Source: Halotalea alkalilenta (GTDB lineage Bacteria; Pseudomonadota; Gammaproteobacteria; Pseudomonadales; Halomonadaceae). From it: DNA of 64,000 nucleotides. Location of the stretch: NCBI RefSeq assembly GCF_001648175.1, contig NZ_CP015243.1:2356001-2420000 (forward strand), given 5' to 3'. Numbering within the stretch: the first letter of the stretch is position 1; each line of letters starts with the position of its first letter. The notes under the pieces are model-generated. The model saw only the letters and a program-made list of their open reading frames with translations, was not told where the DNA came from and ran no database searches. The position numbers were made by a program, and so were the translations under genes. Below, one piece after another: positions 35,304 to 45,067 of the stretch.

Positions 35304-36647
35304 TCAGCTGAGGCCCAGCTTGTGCTCGAGGTAGTGGATATTGACCCCACCACGGGCGAAGGCTTCGTCCCGGACCAGATCCTGCTGCAGCGCGATGTTG
35401 GTCTTGATCCCTTCGACCAGCAGTTCGTCGAGCGCGTTGCGCATTCGCGTCATCGCGCTCTCGCGATCTTCACCGTAGGTGATCAGCTTACCGATCAGTG
35501 AGTCGTAGTTCGGCGGCACCGTGTAGCCGGTATAGAGGTGCGAGTCCATCCGCACACCGAGGCCACCCGGGGCATGGTAGAACTCGATCTTGCCAGGCGA
35601 CGGCATGAAGGTGCGTGCGTCCTCGGCGTTGATTCGGCATTCGAAGGCGTGGCCGCGCAGCTCGACGTCCTCCTGGCGGATCGACAGCGGCAGGCCGGAG
35701 GCGATGCGCAGCTGTTCCCTGACGATGTCGATGCCGGTGACCATCTCGGTGACCGGGTGCTCGACCTGCACGCGCGTGTTCATCTCGATGAAGAAGAATT
35801 CGCCGTTCTCGTAGAGGAACTCGAAGGTGCCCGCGCCGCGATAGCCGATCTTCAGACAGGCATCGACACAGGCCTTGAGCACCTGGGCACGCGCGGTGGC
35901 ATCGACGTGGGGGGCGGGGGCCTCCTCGAGCACCTTCTGGTGGCGGCGCTGCAGCGAGCAGTCGCGGTCGAACAGGTGGATCGCGTTGCCCTGGCCGTCG
36001 GCCAGTACCTGGACTTCGATATGGCGCGGACGCTCGAGATACTTCTCCATGTAGACCACGTCGGAGCCGAAAGCGGCGTTGGCCTCGTTCTTGGTGATCG
36101 CCACCGAGGAGGCCAGCTGGGAGGCATCGCGAACCACGCGCATGCCACGGCCGCCGCCGCCGGCGGCGGCCTTGATCATCACCGGGAAACCGATCCGCTT
36201 GGCGATCTCGAGCTGCTCGTGCTCATCGTCCGGCAGTGGACCATCGGAGCCGGGCACGGTCGGCACGCCCGCCGCCTTCATCGATTCGATCGCCGATACC
36301 TTGTCGCCCATCAGCCGGATCACGTCGGCGGTGGGGCCGACGAAGATGAAACCGGAGCGCTCGACCTGCTCGGCGAAATTGGCATTCTCGGAAAGGAAGC
36401 CGTAGCCGGGGTGGATCGCCTGGGCGTCGGTGACCTCGGCGGCGGAGATCAGCGCCGGGATGTTGAGATAGGAGGCGCTCGATGGTGCGGGGCCGATGCA
36501 GACCGCTTCATCGGCAAGGCGCACGTGGATCAGGTCGCGGTCGGCCTTGGAGTGGGCGGCGACGGTCTTGATCCCGAGCTCCTTGCATGCGCGTAGGATA
36601 CGCAGTGCGATTTCGCCACGGTTGGCGATCAGTACCTTTTGCAACAT
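35304..36647 (-). CDS. accC: Acetyl-CoA carboxylase, biotin carboxylase subunit
   Basis: This 447-residue ATP-grasp enzyme carboxylates biotin on AccB, the first half of malonyl-CoA synthesis. Motifs include [22 protein letters not shown] at the N-terminus, [14 protein letters not shown], the glycine-rich ATP loop [48 protein letters not shown] and [14 protein letters not shown]. The start at 36647 gives the standard [14 protein letters not shown] beginning. It follows accB with a 56-base gap and is co-transcribed with it. Confidence 0.98.
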   Translation of the reverse strand: MLQKVLIANRGEIALRILRACKELGIKTVAAHSKADRDLIHVRLADEAVCIGPAPSSASYLNIPALISAAEVTDAQAIHPGYGFLSENANFAEQVERSGFIFVGPTADVIRLMGDKVSAIESMKAAGVPTVPGSDGPLPDDEHEQLEIAKRIGFPVMIKAAAGGGGRGMRVVRDASQLASSVAITKNEANAAFGSDVVYMEKYLERPRHIEVQVLADGQGNAIHLFDRDCSLQRRHQKVLEEAPAPHVDATARAQVLKACVDACLKIGYRGAGTFEFLYENGEFFFIEMNTRVQVEHPVTEMVTGIDIVREQLRIASGLPLSIRQEDVELRGHAFECRINAEDARTFMPSPGKIEFYHAPGGLGVRMDSHLYTGYTVPPNYDSLIGKLITYGEDRESAMTRMRNALDELLVEGIKTNIALQQDLVRDEAFARGGVNIHYLEHKLGLS

Positions 36648-36703
36648 GGGGCTACTCGCTGGATGGATTGAGTGGACGCTTTCGCTTTCAGTCTGCGAAC
36701 AGC

Positions 36704-37159
36704 TCAACCGATCACGATCATGGGCTGGTCGTACTCGACCGGCTCGCCATCTTCCACCAGGATCGCCTCGATGACGCCATCCTTGTCGGCTTCGATCTGG
36801 TTCATCATCTTCATCGCCTCGACGATGCAGATGGTGTCACCGCGCTTGACGCTCTGGCCCACTTCGACGAATGCCTTGGCGCCAGGGGCGGGCGCGCGGT
36901 AGAAGGTGCCCACCATCGGCGAGGTGACCTGGTGGCCGGTCGGCGCCGCGGGTGCCGCGGCAGGCGCTTCGGCCGCGGCAGCAGGGACAGGCGCGGCGGT
37001 CGGCTGGGCGTAGTAGGTGGCGCTCGGCATCTGCATCGGCTGGCCGCCGGTGAAGTTACGGCTGATGCGCACGGACTCCTCGCCCTCTTGGATTTCGATT
37101 TCGCTGATGTTGGATTCTTCGAGCAGCTCGATCAGTTTCTTGACTTTGCGAATGTCCAT
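36704..37159 (-). CDS. accB: Acetyl-CoA carboxylase, biotin carboxyl carrier protein
   Basis: This 151-residue BCCP starts [28 protein letters not shown] and has a flexible Ala/Pro-rich linker (residues about 50-75). It ends in the biotinyl domain, where the modified Lys lies in [12 protein letters not shown]. It carries carboxybiotin between AccC and the carboxyltransferase. The start at 37159 is the family start. In relatives aroQ often precedes accB; here the next gene upstream is dsbD. Confidence 0.97.
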   Translation of the reverse strand: MDIRKVKKLIELLEESNISEIEIQEGEESVRISRNFTGGQPMQMPSATYYAQPTAAPVPAAAAEAPAAAPAAPTGHQVTSPMVGTFYRAPAPGAKAFVEVGQSVKRGDTICIVEAMKMMNQIEADKDGVIEAILVEDGEPVEYDQPMIVIG

Positions 37160-37369
37160 GGGCGGTCCTGTGAAATATCCGGGGTGAATGCGCAAAGCGC
37201 GTAACGGCCTGGCAGGGACGTCAATGCGAAGCTCTTCGGTGGCCGCTGTTAACCTTGTCGCCAACCGTGAAGATACCTGCACGATACTCGACGTTTGCCC
37301 TAATGAGGCGGTGATGGCGGAGTGTGCCGAAAAACCTTGGGGCTGTCCAGTGGGCCTGGCGACGGGGAT

Positions 37370-39205
37370 TCAGGGCCTGGCCAGCCGTACTGCACGCTCC
37401 AATGCCGCCTCAAGCGAGCTGGCGGAAGGTTCGCCCTGCACGCGCAGGTCGCCTCGTTCTCCGCTGGCGTCGAAGAACAGAAGCGTCGGCGGGCCGAACA
37501 GCCCATAGCGCGCAAGCAGCCCGCGGGCGTCGTCGGAGTCGTCGGTGAGATCGAAGCGTACCCGCTCGAAGCCCTCGAGCAGTGCGCTGATCTCGGCGCG
37601 GGGGAACAGCTCGCCCTCGATGCGCTTGCAGCTCACGCACCAGTCGGCGTAGAGGTCGACCAGCAGCGGCCTGCCGGCCTCGCGGGCGCGCGCCGCTGCG
37701 GCATCGAGTTCGGCAAGGCGTGTGATGGTGGCGAAGCTCGGCGCCGAGGTCGCGGCGATCGAGCGCTCGCTGTCCACGCCTGCCAGCGGGCGCAGCGGGT
37801 CGTTTTGCCCCATCGCCGCGCCGATCACGCAGGCGCCGGACCAGAGCGCCAGCGCCACGGCCAGGGCGCGCAGCAGCGGTGCGGTGGTGCTTTCCAGCGC
37901 GCCGAGGGCGAGAGCCGCGGCGATACCGAGTACGCCCCAGCCGAACAGTACCAGCGAGCCCGGCAGCCAGGCCGAGACCAGCCACAGTGCGACCCCGAGC
38001 AGGGCGATGGCGCAGAGCATGCGCACCCGTTCCATCCACATGCCCCGACTTGGCAGGATGCTGGCGCCGAACACGCAGACCAGGATCAGCGGCACGCCCA
38101 TGCCGAGGCCCAGGGCGAAAAGCGCGAGTGCGCCATGGGTCGCGTTCCCGGTGGTCGAGAGATAGGCAAGGATCCCGGCGAGCGGCGCCGACAGGCACGG
38201 AGTGACGATCAGCGTCGATACTGCGCCGGCCAGGACCAGGCCGCCGGGGCCAAGCCTGCGCAGCCGCTCCTCCAGCGCGTTTATCCGATTGCCGAACCCG
38301 GTGCTGGGCGGTCGCAGCCAGTCGAGCGTCCAGGCGGCGAGGAGGACGAAAACCGCGGCGAAGGGCACCACCACCCAGGGCGACTGCAGCCGCGCCTGCA
38401 GATTGAAGCCGGCGCCGAGCAGGCCGATCACCAGGCCGAGCAGGGTATAGGCGGCGACCATCCCGCCGACGTAGCAGCACGAGAGCGCAAGCGCGCGGCG
38501 CCGGGAGGGTGCGCGACCGACCACCAGAGCGGATACGATCGGTAGCATCGGCAGCACGCAGGGGGTGAAGGTGAGCCCCAGCCCGGCGAGGAACAGAAGG
38601 CCCAGTCGCCAGAGCGAGATACCGTCGTTGCGCTGGGCGGGCGCGGTGGCCGGCTCGGCCTGGAGCGGTGTGTCGAATATTGCCGGGCGCTCGCCGAAGT
38701 CGACCGAGAAAGTGCGCCGTTCGGGCGGGTAGCAGAGTCCCGCCTCGGCGCAGCCCTGGTACTCGAGGGTCAGCTGCAGCGCGCCGGAGGCCGGGGCCTG
38801 CTCGATCGGAACGCTGAACTCGAGGCGCTGGTGATAGACGTTGACGTCGCCCATGTAGGGGTCGGACTTGAACTCGCCGACCGGCAGCGCCGGCTCACCG
38901 AGTATCACATCCGGCTGGTCGGTGCTCACCGCGATGCGATGGCGATAGAGATAGTAGCCGGGCGCGATCTCGGCGCCGAACCAGGCGCGCTTGCCTTCGC
39001 GCCATGTGTGGAACCTGAAGGCCCGGTCGACCGGGAGGAAGCCGTCGCGGTCGTCGGCGAAGGCGCTGGGGCCGACGCTCTCGCTCGCGGGGTTGCTCAT
39101 CGCACCCTGGGGGGGAGCGTCTTCGGTGAACAGCGAGGAGGCCTGGGCGGGGGCAAGGCCGAGCAGCAGGATCAGGCCCAGCAGCAGGGGCGCGAGGTGG
39201 CGCAT
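37370..39205 (-). CDS. dsbD: Thiol:disulfide interchange protein DsbD
   Basis: This inner-membrane protein of 611 residues passes electrons from cytoplasmic thioredoxin to periplasmic DsbC, DsbG and CcmG. A signal peptide (residues 1-22, ending PAQA) is followed by the periplasmic alpha domain with YQGCAEAGLCYPPE. About eight membrane helices follow, with Cys in FTPCVLPMLPIVSAL and TPCLSAPLAG, then the thioredoxin-like gamma domain with the redox pair C523VSC526. The start at 39205 has GAGGT six bases upstream; the longer frame to 39244 lacks a site. Confidence 0.93.
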   Translation of the reverse strand: MRHLAPLLLGLILLLGLAPAQASSLFTEDAPPQGAMSNPASESVGPSAFADDRDGFLPVDRAFRFHTWREGKRAWFGAEIAPGYYLYRHRIAVSTDQPDVILGEPALPVGEFKSDPYMGDVNVYHQRLEFSVPIEQAPASGALQLTLEYQGCAEAGLCYPPERRTFSVDFGERPAIFDTPLQAEPATAPAQRNDGISLWRLGLLFLAGLGLTFTPCVLPMLPIVSALVVGRAPSRRRALALSCCYVGGMVAAYTLLGLVIGLLGAGFNLQARLQSPWVVVPFAAVFVLLAAWTLDWLRPPSTGFGNRINALEERLRRLGPGGLVLAGAVSTLIVTPCLSAPLAGILAYLSTTGNATHGALALFALGLGMGVPLILVCVFGASILPSRGMWMERVRMLCAIALLGVALWLVSAWLPGSLVLFGWGVLGIAAALALGALESTTAPLLRALAVALALWSGACVIGAAMGQNDPLRPLAGVDSERSIAATSAPSFATITRLAELDAAAARAREAGRPLLVDLYADWCVSCKRIEGELFPRAEISALLEGFERVRFDLTDDSDDARGLLARYGLFGPPTLLFFDASGERGDLRVQGEPSASSLEAALERAVRLARP

Positions 39206-39372
39206 GTCGAAACCTCGAGGCGCGGCGGGAGGGCTTGGCGTCATCGTTGGTCCATCGTCGGTTCATCGATGGCGCATCAGGCGGCACTTCGCCGGGACGG
39301 GTGCCATCCTGCGCCCCTGTCGTCACCAGTGCGGCCGGTGGACGAATCGAAGGGACACGACGCGGGGGAGGT

Positions 39373-39406
39373 CAAAAAGCTCAGGGAAGCGCATGGCTTC
39401 CCTGAG
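39373..39406 (-). terminator. Rho-independent terminator after ppa
   Basis: On the minus strand the stem CTCAGGGAAGC/GCTTCCCTGAG with a short loop is followed by CTTTTTG. It lies 24 bases beyond the ppa stop. Confidence 0.85.
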
Positions 39407-39429
39407 GGGGCACGGCGGTTGCGAAGGGC

Positions 39430-39966
39430 TCAGGCCTTGTCGGCGTCGAACGCTTTCTGGGCCTTGACGATCGCCTTGCGAGCCTCGTCGATATCGCCCC
39501 AGGAGTCGATCTTGACCCACTTGCCTTTCTCGAGGTCTTTGTAGTTCTCGAAGAAATGCGCGATCTGCTGGCGCAGCAGTTCGGGCAGGTCGTGGATGTT
39601 CTCCACCGCATCATAAAGCGTGGTCAGCTTGCCGTGAGGCACGCAGATCAGTTTGGCATCCTCGCCGGCCTCGTCGGTCATGTGCAGCACGCCCAGGGGG
39701 CGGGCGCGCACCACGCTGCCCGGCTGCACCGGGTAGGGGGTGACCACCAGCGCGTCGAGGGGGTCGCCGTCGTCGGCCAGCGTCTGGGGAATGAACCCGT
39801 AGTTGGCCGGATAGAACATCGGCGTGGCCATGAAACGATCGACCATCAGGCAATCCAGGTCCTTGTCGACCTCGTACTTGATCGGCGAGTGGTTGGCCGG
39901 GATCTCGATCACTACGTAGAGATCGTCGGGAAGGCTCTTGCCGGCTGGAATGGCTTTGAAACTCAT
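39430..39966 (-). CDS. ppa: Inorganic pyrophosphatase (family I)
   Basis: This 178-residue Mg-dependent enzyme hydrolyses PPi to two phosphates. Active-site blocks are visible: [47 protein letters not shown] with the metal-binding Asp residues, and [12 protein letters not shown]. Size is standard for bacterial hexameric enzymes. The start at 39966 is the family start [10 protein letters not shown]. It is transcribed away from dsbD's promoter region as a single gene ended by a clear terminator. A PPi-consuming phosphofructokinase is encoded 2 kb away. Confidence 0.96.
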   Translation of the reverse strand: MSFKAIPAGKSLPDDLYVVIEIPANHSPIKYEVDKDLDCLMVDRFMATPMFYPANYGFIPQTLADDGDPLDALVVTPYPVQPGSVVRARPLGVLHMTDEAGEDAKLICVPHGKLTTLYDAVENIHDLPELLRQQIAHFFENYKDLEKGKWVKIDSWGDIDEARKAIVKAQKAFDADKA

Positions 39967-40197
39967 CGATGGGTCCTTGATGAACCTAGGGTGTCTTTCA
40001 ATACGCTGGGCAGAGTATACGAACAGGCCCAAGGGATTACCAACCCGCCGCCACCGAGGCAACTTTTTGAGATAATCCGGCATGTCGCTCTGCGGTGAAT
40101 GGGCTTTTATGGCAAGCTCTGGAACTACGGTGGTATCTCGCGCCAGCGCCCTCGCGGCGCCTGGACGATCGAATTGGAACGAGGGAGCGTTCGGGAC

Positions 40198-41982
40198 GTG
40201 GCAAGCGATTTAGCACTCAGTGTCGGGCAGGCCTTCGTCACCTCCGAACGGCGCCACCATCGTTCATCCATGGCCACCCAGGTGCCCGATGGCGAGCTGC
40301 TCGCCGGGCGCGGCGCCTGCGCGGTGATCGCCGACTCCCCGTGGCGCAACGCGATCGCGCGGCAGGCGGCGGATCTCGCCGTGCGCGGATTTCTCGCCGA
40401 TTACTTCTCAACGCCGCTGGATTGGAACGTCAAGCATGCGGCCACCCGCGTGCTGCGCGCGCTCAACGGCTGGTGCTACAGCCAGAGCCGCTTCGTCTCC
40501 GGCGGCAGCTACGTCAGCGCCTTCTCGGGACTGATCCTGCTCAAGGACCAAGGGCATCTGTTCCACGCCGGCGACACCTTGGTGTTTCGCCTGCGCGGCG
40601 CTGAGTTCGAGCAGCTTACCCGTGACCACGTCACCGATCTCGGCGGCTACCGCTACCCTTCCCGGGCGCTGGGCATGGACGCCAGTCTCGACATCGACTA
40701 TCTCAACCTGCCGCTGGCCCAGGGCGATCTGTTTCTGTTCACCACCCAGGCGATGCGGGGAACGCTGTCGCCGAGCGACTACGTCCAGTTGATCAGCCAG
40801 GATGCGAGCGATCTCGACGGTGCCTGCGAGCGGCTCGCTGCCCGGGCGGTTGAGATGGCGAGCCTGCGCGGCTACGGCGCCGAGGCGCTGTGCTTCCAGC
40901 TGGTGCGTATCGATCGGCTCGGCAGCAGTGACGCTAGCGCTTCCCGTGGGGTGCTGGGCGATGGCTTGGAGCCTCCCGGTGAACTCGACGTAGGCGACGA
41001 GCTCGATGGCTATTGGGTCGAGGAGGTGCTGGCGCGCACCGACAGGGTGAGGGTCTATCGGGTGCGCGACGCCGCGAGCGGCGAGCGCTTGCTGCTCAAG
41101 GCGCCGAGCCCCCAGCTGTCGGAGCGCAGCAGCTACCTGCGCCACTTCGTCTACCAGCGCGACCTGGTCAAGCGGCTGCGCTCGCCCTTCGTCAACCGTT
41201 TGGTCGAGTTCAAGCGCCCGCCGACCCGTTACTACTATCTGATGCGCTTCGTCGAGGGCGAGCTGCTCGGCGATTGGATCCGCGGGCACGTCGCCGCTGG
41301 GCTCGAGCAGCGCCTGGACATCGCGCGGCAGCTGACCAAGGCGGTCGGTGCGCTGCACCGGCGCGAGGTGATCCATCAAGGGGTGCACCCCGACGCCTTC
41401 ATCGTCGACCAGCACGGCCAGGTGGTGCTGATCGATTTCTCCTCGTGCTGCGCACGCGACACCGGTACCACCGCGGCGGTGGCGCTTGCGCGCGAGGTCG
41501 GGCTTTCGGCGTTCAGCGCGCCCGAGTACGCCCTCGATGGTGAAGTGGGACGGCGCAGCGATCAGTTCTCGCTGGCGGCTCTGATCTACTGGCTGCTGAG
41601 CTATTCCGATGCCAGCGAACGGGGAATGAAGGCTCGCCTGGGCCTCGCCCAGGGTAGCGATAGGGGCGGGCACTTGCCGTTTCAGACCCCGATGCAGAGC
41701 CTGCGCACCGAGATGGACCTGGAGACGCTGCACTACCGACCGGTACGCCGGCTGGTGCCCGAGGTGCCGGAGTCCCTCGACCTGGCGCTTGAGCGTGCGC
41801 TGTCGCCTCGCCGCGAGCTGCGTTTCCGGCGGCTCTCCGAGCTGCTGGTGGCGCTACGCGCGGGGCATGATCCGGCGCCGCGTGCCGGGGGGGCCTGGCG
41901 TCAGGTGCGCCAGGTAAGGCAGTGGCAGCTGATCGCTACGGTGCTGCTGGTGATCCTGCTGATCAACTGGTGGCTCGGCTAG
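40198..41982 (+). CDS. Degenerate PP2C phosphatase-protein kinase fusion, C-terminal membrane anchor
   Basis: This is a protein of about 594 residues. The first 240 residues have the overall PP2C pattern and the next 290 a Ser/Thr kinase pattern, followed by a single C-terminal membrane helix ([17 protein letters not shown]). Key residues are missing in both halves. The PP2C ADG is ADS (46-47 region), its late TDG is TTQ (182-184) and the early NQD is absent. The kinase HRD loop is HQG (393-395) with the Mg-binding Asn as Ala, and DFG is DFS (413-415). The beta-3 Lys (LLLKAPSP) remains. GTG 40198 is preferred as start (family begins SVGQ), with GAGGGAG upstream; an ATG at 40099 is possible. 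It may be a scaffold or sensor rather than an enzyme. Confidence 0.75.
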   Translation: MASDLALSVGQAFVTSERRHHRSSMATQVPDGELLAGRGACAVIADSPWRNAIARQAADLAVRGFLADYFSTPLDWNVKHAATRVLRALNGWCYSQSRFVSGGSYVSAFSGLILLKDQGHLFHAGDTLVFRLRGAEFEQLTRDHVTDLGGYRYPSRALGMDASLDIDYLNLPLAQGDLFLFTTQAMRGTLSPSDYVQLISQDASDLDGACERLAARAVEMASLRGYGAEALCFQLVRIDRLGSSDASASRGVLGDGLEPPGELDVGDELDGYWVEEVLARTDRVRVYRVRDAASGERLLLKAPSPQLSERSSYLRHFVYQRDLVKRLRSPFVNRLVEFKRPPTRYYYLMRFVEGELLGDWIRGHVAAGLEQRLDIARQLTKAVGALHRREVIHQGVHPDAFIVDQHGQVVLIDFSSCCARDTGTTAAVALAREVGLSAFSAPEYALDGEVGRRSDQFSLAALIYWLLSYSDASERGMKARLGLAQGSDRGGHLPFQTPMQSLRTEMDLETLHYRPVRRLVPEVPESLDLALERALSPRRELRFRRLSELLVALRAGHDPAPRAGGAWRQVRQVRQWQLIATVLLVILLINWWLG

Positions 41983-42000
41983 CTTGGCGCGCTGACGAAA

Positions 42001-42035
42001 GCGGGGCCCACCCGATGCGCTCGGGTGGGCCCCGC
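42001..42035. terminator. 15-bp perfect hairpin between convergent genes
   Basis: GCGGGGCCCACCCGA and its exact inverse are separated by five bases, 18 bases after the kinase-fusion stop and 30 bases beyond the pfp stop on the other strand. T-tracts are short (TTTC on the minus side), but the very stable stem placed between convergent genes suggests a bidirectional terminator. Confidence 0.7.
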
Positions 42036-42064
42036 CGGAGCTTCCGGGCTCGTGCCCAGTCGGG

Positions 42065-43333
42065 CTAGATCGAGAACGGTGGCAGCTTGGGTGCCACCAG
42101 CGCTCGCTTGAGCTCGGCGACCTTGGGCAGGCCATTTTCATAAGGCGGGTAGGCTTCGCCCGCGATCAGCGCAGTGAAGTAGCGCCGTCCGGCTTCACTG
42201 ATGCCGAAGCCGTCCTCGCGCAGGTATTCGGCCGGCATCATCTTCTCGCGGTTGGCGATCTCCTCCAGCGGCGCATCGAACAGCTCCCAGGCGTAGGGTG
42301 CATCGCTCACCCGCCGGATCGCCGGCATCACCGCGTTCTTGCCCTCCAGCGCGCATTCCACCGCGCGCACCCCGACCGCATAGGCCTGGTCGACATCGAC
42401 CTGCGAGGCGATATGGCGTGCGGCGCGCTGCAGATAGTCCGCTACCGCCCAATGGTACTTGTAGCCGAGTTCCTCCTTGACCATCCCGGCCAGTACCGGG
42501 GCGACTCCGCCGAGCTGGCTGTGGCCGAAGGCATCGACCAGTCCGGTATCGGCGAGGAACTTGCCTTCCGCGTCGCGCACGCCTTCGGAGGCGACGATCA
42601 CGCAGTAGCCGCAGCGCTCGACGGTCTGCTTGATCTTGGCCATTACCTTGGCGCGGTCGAACGCCACTTCGGGCAGCAGTACCAGGTGGGGCGGCTGCTC
42701 CTCTCCCTCGCCGGCCAGGCCCGCGGCGGCAGCGATCCAGCCGGCGTGGCGGCCCATCACCTCGAGGATGAACACCTTGGTCGAGGTGGAGCACATCGAG
42801 GCGACATCGAGCGCGGCCTCGCGGGTCGATACCGCGACGTACTTGGCCACCGAGCCGAAGCCGGGCGAGTTGTCGGTCAGCGGCAGGTCGTTGTCGATGG
42901 TCTTGGCGACGTGGATCGCCTGTAGCGGATAGCCCATGCGCTCGGAAAGCTGGGAGATCTTCAAGCAGGTGTCGGCGCTGTCGCCTCCACCGTTGTAGAA
43001 GAAGTAGCGGATGTCATGGGCCTTGAACACTTCGATCAGGCGTTCGTACTGGGCGCGGTGGGTGTCGATCGATTTCAGCTTGTAGCGGCAGGAGCCGAAC
43101 GCGCCCCCCGGGGTGTGACGCAATGCGGCGATCGCTTCGCTGCTCTCCTGGGAGGTGTCGATCAGCTCCTCGGTGAGCGCGCCGATGATGCCATTGCGTC
43201 CGGCATAGAGGGTCTGGATCCGGTCACTGTGGCGGCGACAGGTCTCGATCACTCCGCAGGCGCTGGCGTTGATCACGGCGGTGACGCCGCCGGACTGGGC
43301 ATAGAAAGCGTTGTAGCGCTTGGTTTGGGTCAT
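42065..43333 (-). CDS. pfp: 6-phosphofructokinase, pyrophosphate-type
   Basis: This 422-residue phosphofructokinase of the long group interconverts fructose 6-phosphate and fructose 1,6-bisphosphate. Substrate motifs are AQSGGVTAVINAS near the N-terminus, YNGGGDSADT (114-123), KTIDNDLPLTDNSPGFGS and VMGRHAGWIAAAAG. Asp118 of GGGD and the Lys of KTIDND are the residues that select PPi instead of ATP in this family, so a reversible PPi-dependent enzyme is expected. Many Halomonadaceae and methylotrophs rely on this type. It is a single gene transcribed towards the kinase fusion. Confidence 0.92.
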   Translation of the reverse strand: MTQTKRYNAFYAQSGGVTAVINASACGVIETCRRHSDRIQTLYAGRNGIIGALTEELIDTSQESSEAIAALRHTPGGAFGSCRYKLKSIDTHRAQYERLIEVFKAHDIRYFFYNGGGDSADTCLKISQLSERMGYPLQAIHVAKTIDNDLPLTDNSPGFGSVAKYVAVSTREAALDVASMCSTSTKVFILEVMGRHAGWIAAAAGLAGEGEEQPPHLVLLPEVAFDRAKVMAKIKQTVERCGYCVIVASEGVRDAEGKFLADTGLVDAFGHSQLGGVAPVLAGMVKEELGYKYHWAVADYLQRAARHIASQVDVDQAYAVGVRAVECALEGKNAVMPAIRRVSDAPYAWELFDAPLEEIANREKMMPAEYLREDGFGISEAGRRYFTALIAGEAYPPYENGLPKVAELKRALVAPKLPPFSI

Positions 43334-43616
43334 GTGTCTCTCTCGTCGACTGTGTCGCGGGTCGCGTCCGCTGCGTTCGCGTTTCTCCTGCTCGGTGGCA
43401 GGTACGCGACGGCGGTTTCTTGGTCGGCGGCAGCTCGAAGCGCCGCCCTCGCATCATACCCAAACCGGGGCGCGCTGACAGTGAAGGCGCGTGGCACAAC
43501 CTCCCAGGATCACGACCAGGCGTACTAGAGTGCGCTGGCACGTCCTGGCCTTCGAAGCCGCAACCCGTCATGTTAGGCTGCGCGCTCGATCGGTCATCTG
43601 GTACGGGACTCCATTC

Positions 43617-44999
43617 ATGCACGTCCATATCCTCGGTATCTGCGGCACTTTCATGGGCAGCCTCGCCCTGCTCGCGCGAGCGCAGGGGCACCGGGTCAGC
43701 GGCTCTGATGCCAATGTGTATCCGCCGATGAGCCTGCTGCTCGCGCGCGAGGGGATCGCGTTGACCGACGGCTATCACGCGGCCAACCTAGATCCGGTGC
43801 CCGATCTGGTGGTGATCGGCAATGCGATGACCCGGAGCAATCCCGAAGTCGAGGCGGTGCTCTCGCGTCGTCTGCCCTACGTCAGCGGCCCGCAGTGGCT
43901 GCGCGAGTCGGTGCTCGGTACGCGCCCGGTGCTGGCGGTGGCCGGCACGCACGGCAAGACCACCACGGCGAGCATGCTGGCCTGGATCCTCGAATGCGCG
44001 GGGCTCGCCCCGGGCTTTTTGATCGGCGGTGTGCCAGGCAACTTCGAGCTCTCCGCTCGGCTCGGCGATGCGACGGCGCCTTTCGTGGTCGAGGCGGACG
44101 AGTACGACAGCGCGTTCTTCGACAAACGCTCCAAATTCGTCCATTACCGCCCGGACATCGCGGTACTCAACAATCTCGAGTTCGACCACGCGGACATCTT
44201 CGACGACCTGGCGGCGATCGAGCGTCAGTTCCATCACCTGGTCCGCACGGTACCGGCAAACGGCCGGCTGCTGGTCGCCGACGACGAGCCGGCGCTCGAC
44301 CGGGTGCTGACGCGCGGCTGCTGGACGCCGGTCGAGCGTTTCGGCGAGCGCGAGGATTCGCCCTGGGGGCTGCGTCTGGAGAGCTGCGACGGCAGCCGCT
44401 TCACCCTGCGCGGCATGGGCCAGCAGGCGAGCATAGCTTGGCAGCTGAGCGGCGTTCACAACGTGCGTAACGCCTTGGCGGCGTCGGCCGCCGCCGCCGC
44501 GGTCGGGGTAGGGCTTGCGGACTGCGCCGCGGCGCTGGCGACGTTCCAGCCGCCGCGCCGGCGCCAGGAGCTTCGTGGGGTGGTGGGTGGGGTCGGGGTG
44601 ATCGACGATTTCGCCCATCACCCCACCGCGATCAAGCTCACCCTGGAGGGCATGCGCGCAGCGCTCGGACGCCATCGCGCCGAGGGTGAGCCGGGCAGGC
44701 TCTTGGCGGTGATCGAGCCGCGTTCCAATACGATGAAGCTCGGTGCGATGCGCGAGCGCCTGGCGCAGAGCGTGGACGCCGCCGATCGGGTCTACTGGTA
44801 CCAGCCGCCAGGGCTTGGCTGGTCGCTCGACGAAGTCGCCGCGCAGTGCCGACCGCCCGCCGAGGTACACATCGAACTCGATCGACTGATCGAGGCGCTG
44901 GTCGTCGAGGCGCGTCCGGGCGATCGGATCGTGGTGATGAGCAATGGTAGTTTCGGCGGGCTACATGAACGGCTGCTGCGGGCGCTCGAGGCACGCTGA
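43617..44999 (+). CDS. mpl: UDP-N-acetylmuramate:L-alanyl-gamma-D-glutamyl-meso-diaminopimelate ligase
   Basis: This 460-residue Mur ligase recycles the murein tripeptide by joining it to UDP-MurNAc. The beginning MHVHILGICGTFMGSLALLARAQGH is specific for Mpl. The ATP loop GTHGKTTTASM (110-120), EADEYDSAFFDKRSKFVHY, NNLEFDHADIFDDL and FAHHPTAIKLTLEGMR complete the pattern. The start at 43617 is set by similarity; the ribosome site is weak, and the frame is open further upstream without family resemblance. It diverges from pfp and ends at a strong terminator. Confidence 0.95.
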   Translation: MHVHILGICGTFMGSLALLARAQGHRVSGSDANVYPPMSLLLAREGIALTDGYHAANLDPVPDLVVIGNAMTRSNPEVEAVLSRRLPYVSGPQWLRESVLGTRPVLAVAGTHGKTTTASMLAWILECAGLAPGFLIGGVPGNFELSARLGDATAPFVVEADEYDSAFFDKRSKFVHYRPDIAVLNNLEFDHADIFDDLAAIERQFHHLVRTVPANGRLLVADDEPALDRVLTRGCWTPVERFGEREDSPWGLRLESCDGSRFTLRGMGQQASIAWQLSGVHNVRNALAASAAAAAVGVGLADCAAALATFQPPRRRQELRGVVGGVGVIDDFAHHPTAIKLTLEGMRAALGRHRAEGEPGRLLAVIEPRSNTMKLGAMRERLAQSVDAADRVYWYQPPGLGWSLDEVAAQCRPPAEVHIELDRLIEALVVEARPGDRIVVMSNGSFGGLHERLLRALEAR

Positions 45000-45021
45000 G
45001 CTTTGCCAGGCCATTAGGATG

Positions 45022-45053
45022 AGCGCCACCCGCCCAGGCGGGTGGCGCTTTTT
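45022..45053 (+). terminator. Rho-independent terminator after mpl
   Basis: The 13-pair stem AGCGCCACCCGCC/GGCGGGTGGCGCT with a two-base loop is followed by a T-run. It lies 23 bases after the mpl stop and just beyond the convergent gene's stop. Confidence 0.9.
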
Positions 45054-45067
45054 CGTGCGCTCGATGT

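Noticed and set aside
37322..38545. Long plus-strand frame of 407 codons opposite dsbD
   Set aside because: It is rich in Arg, Gln and Ala with no domain, while the minus strand encodes a full DsbD.
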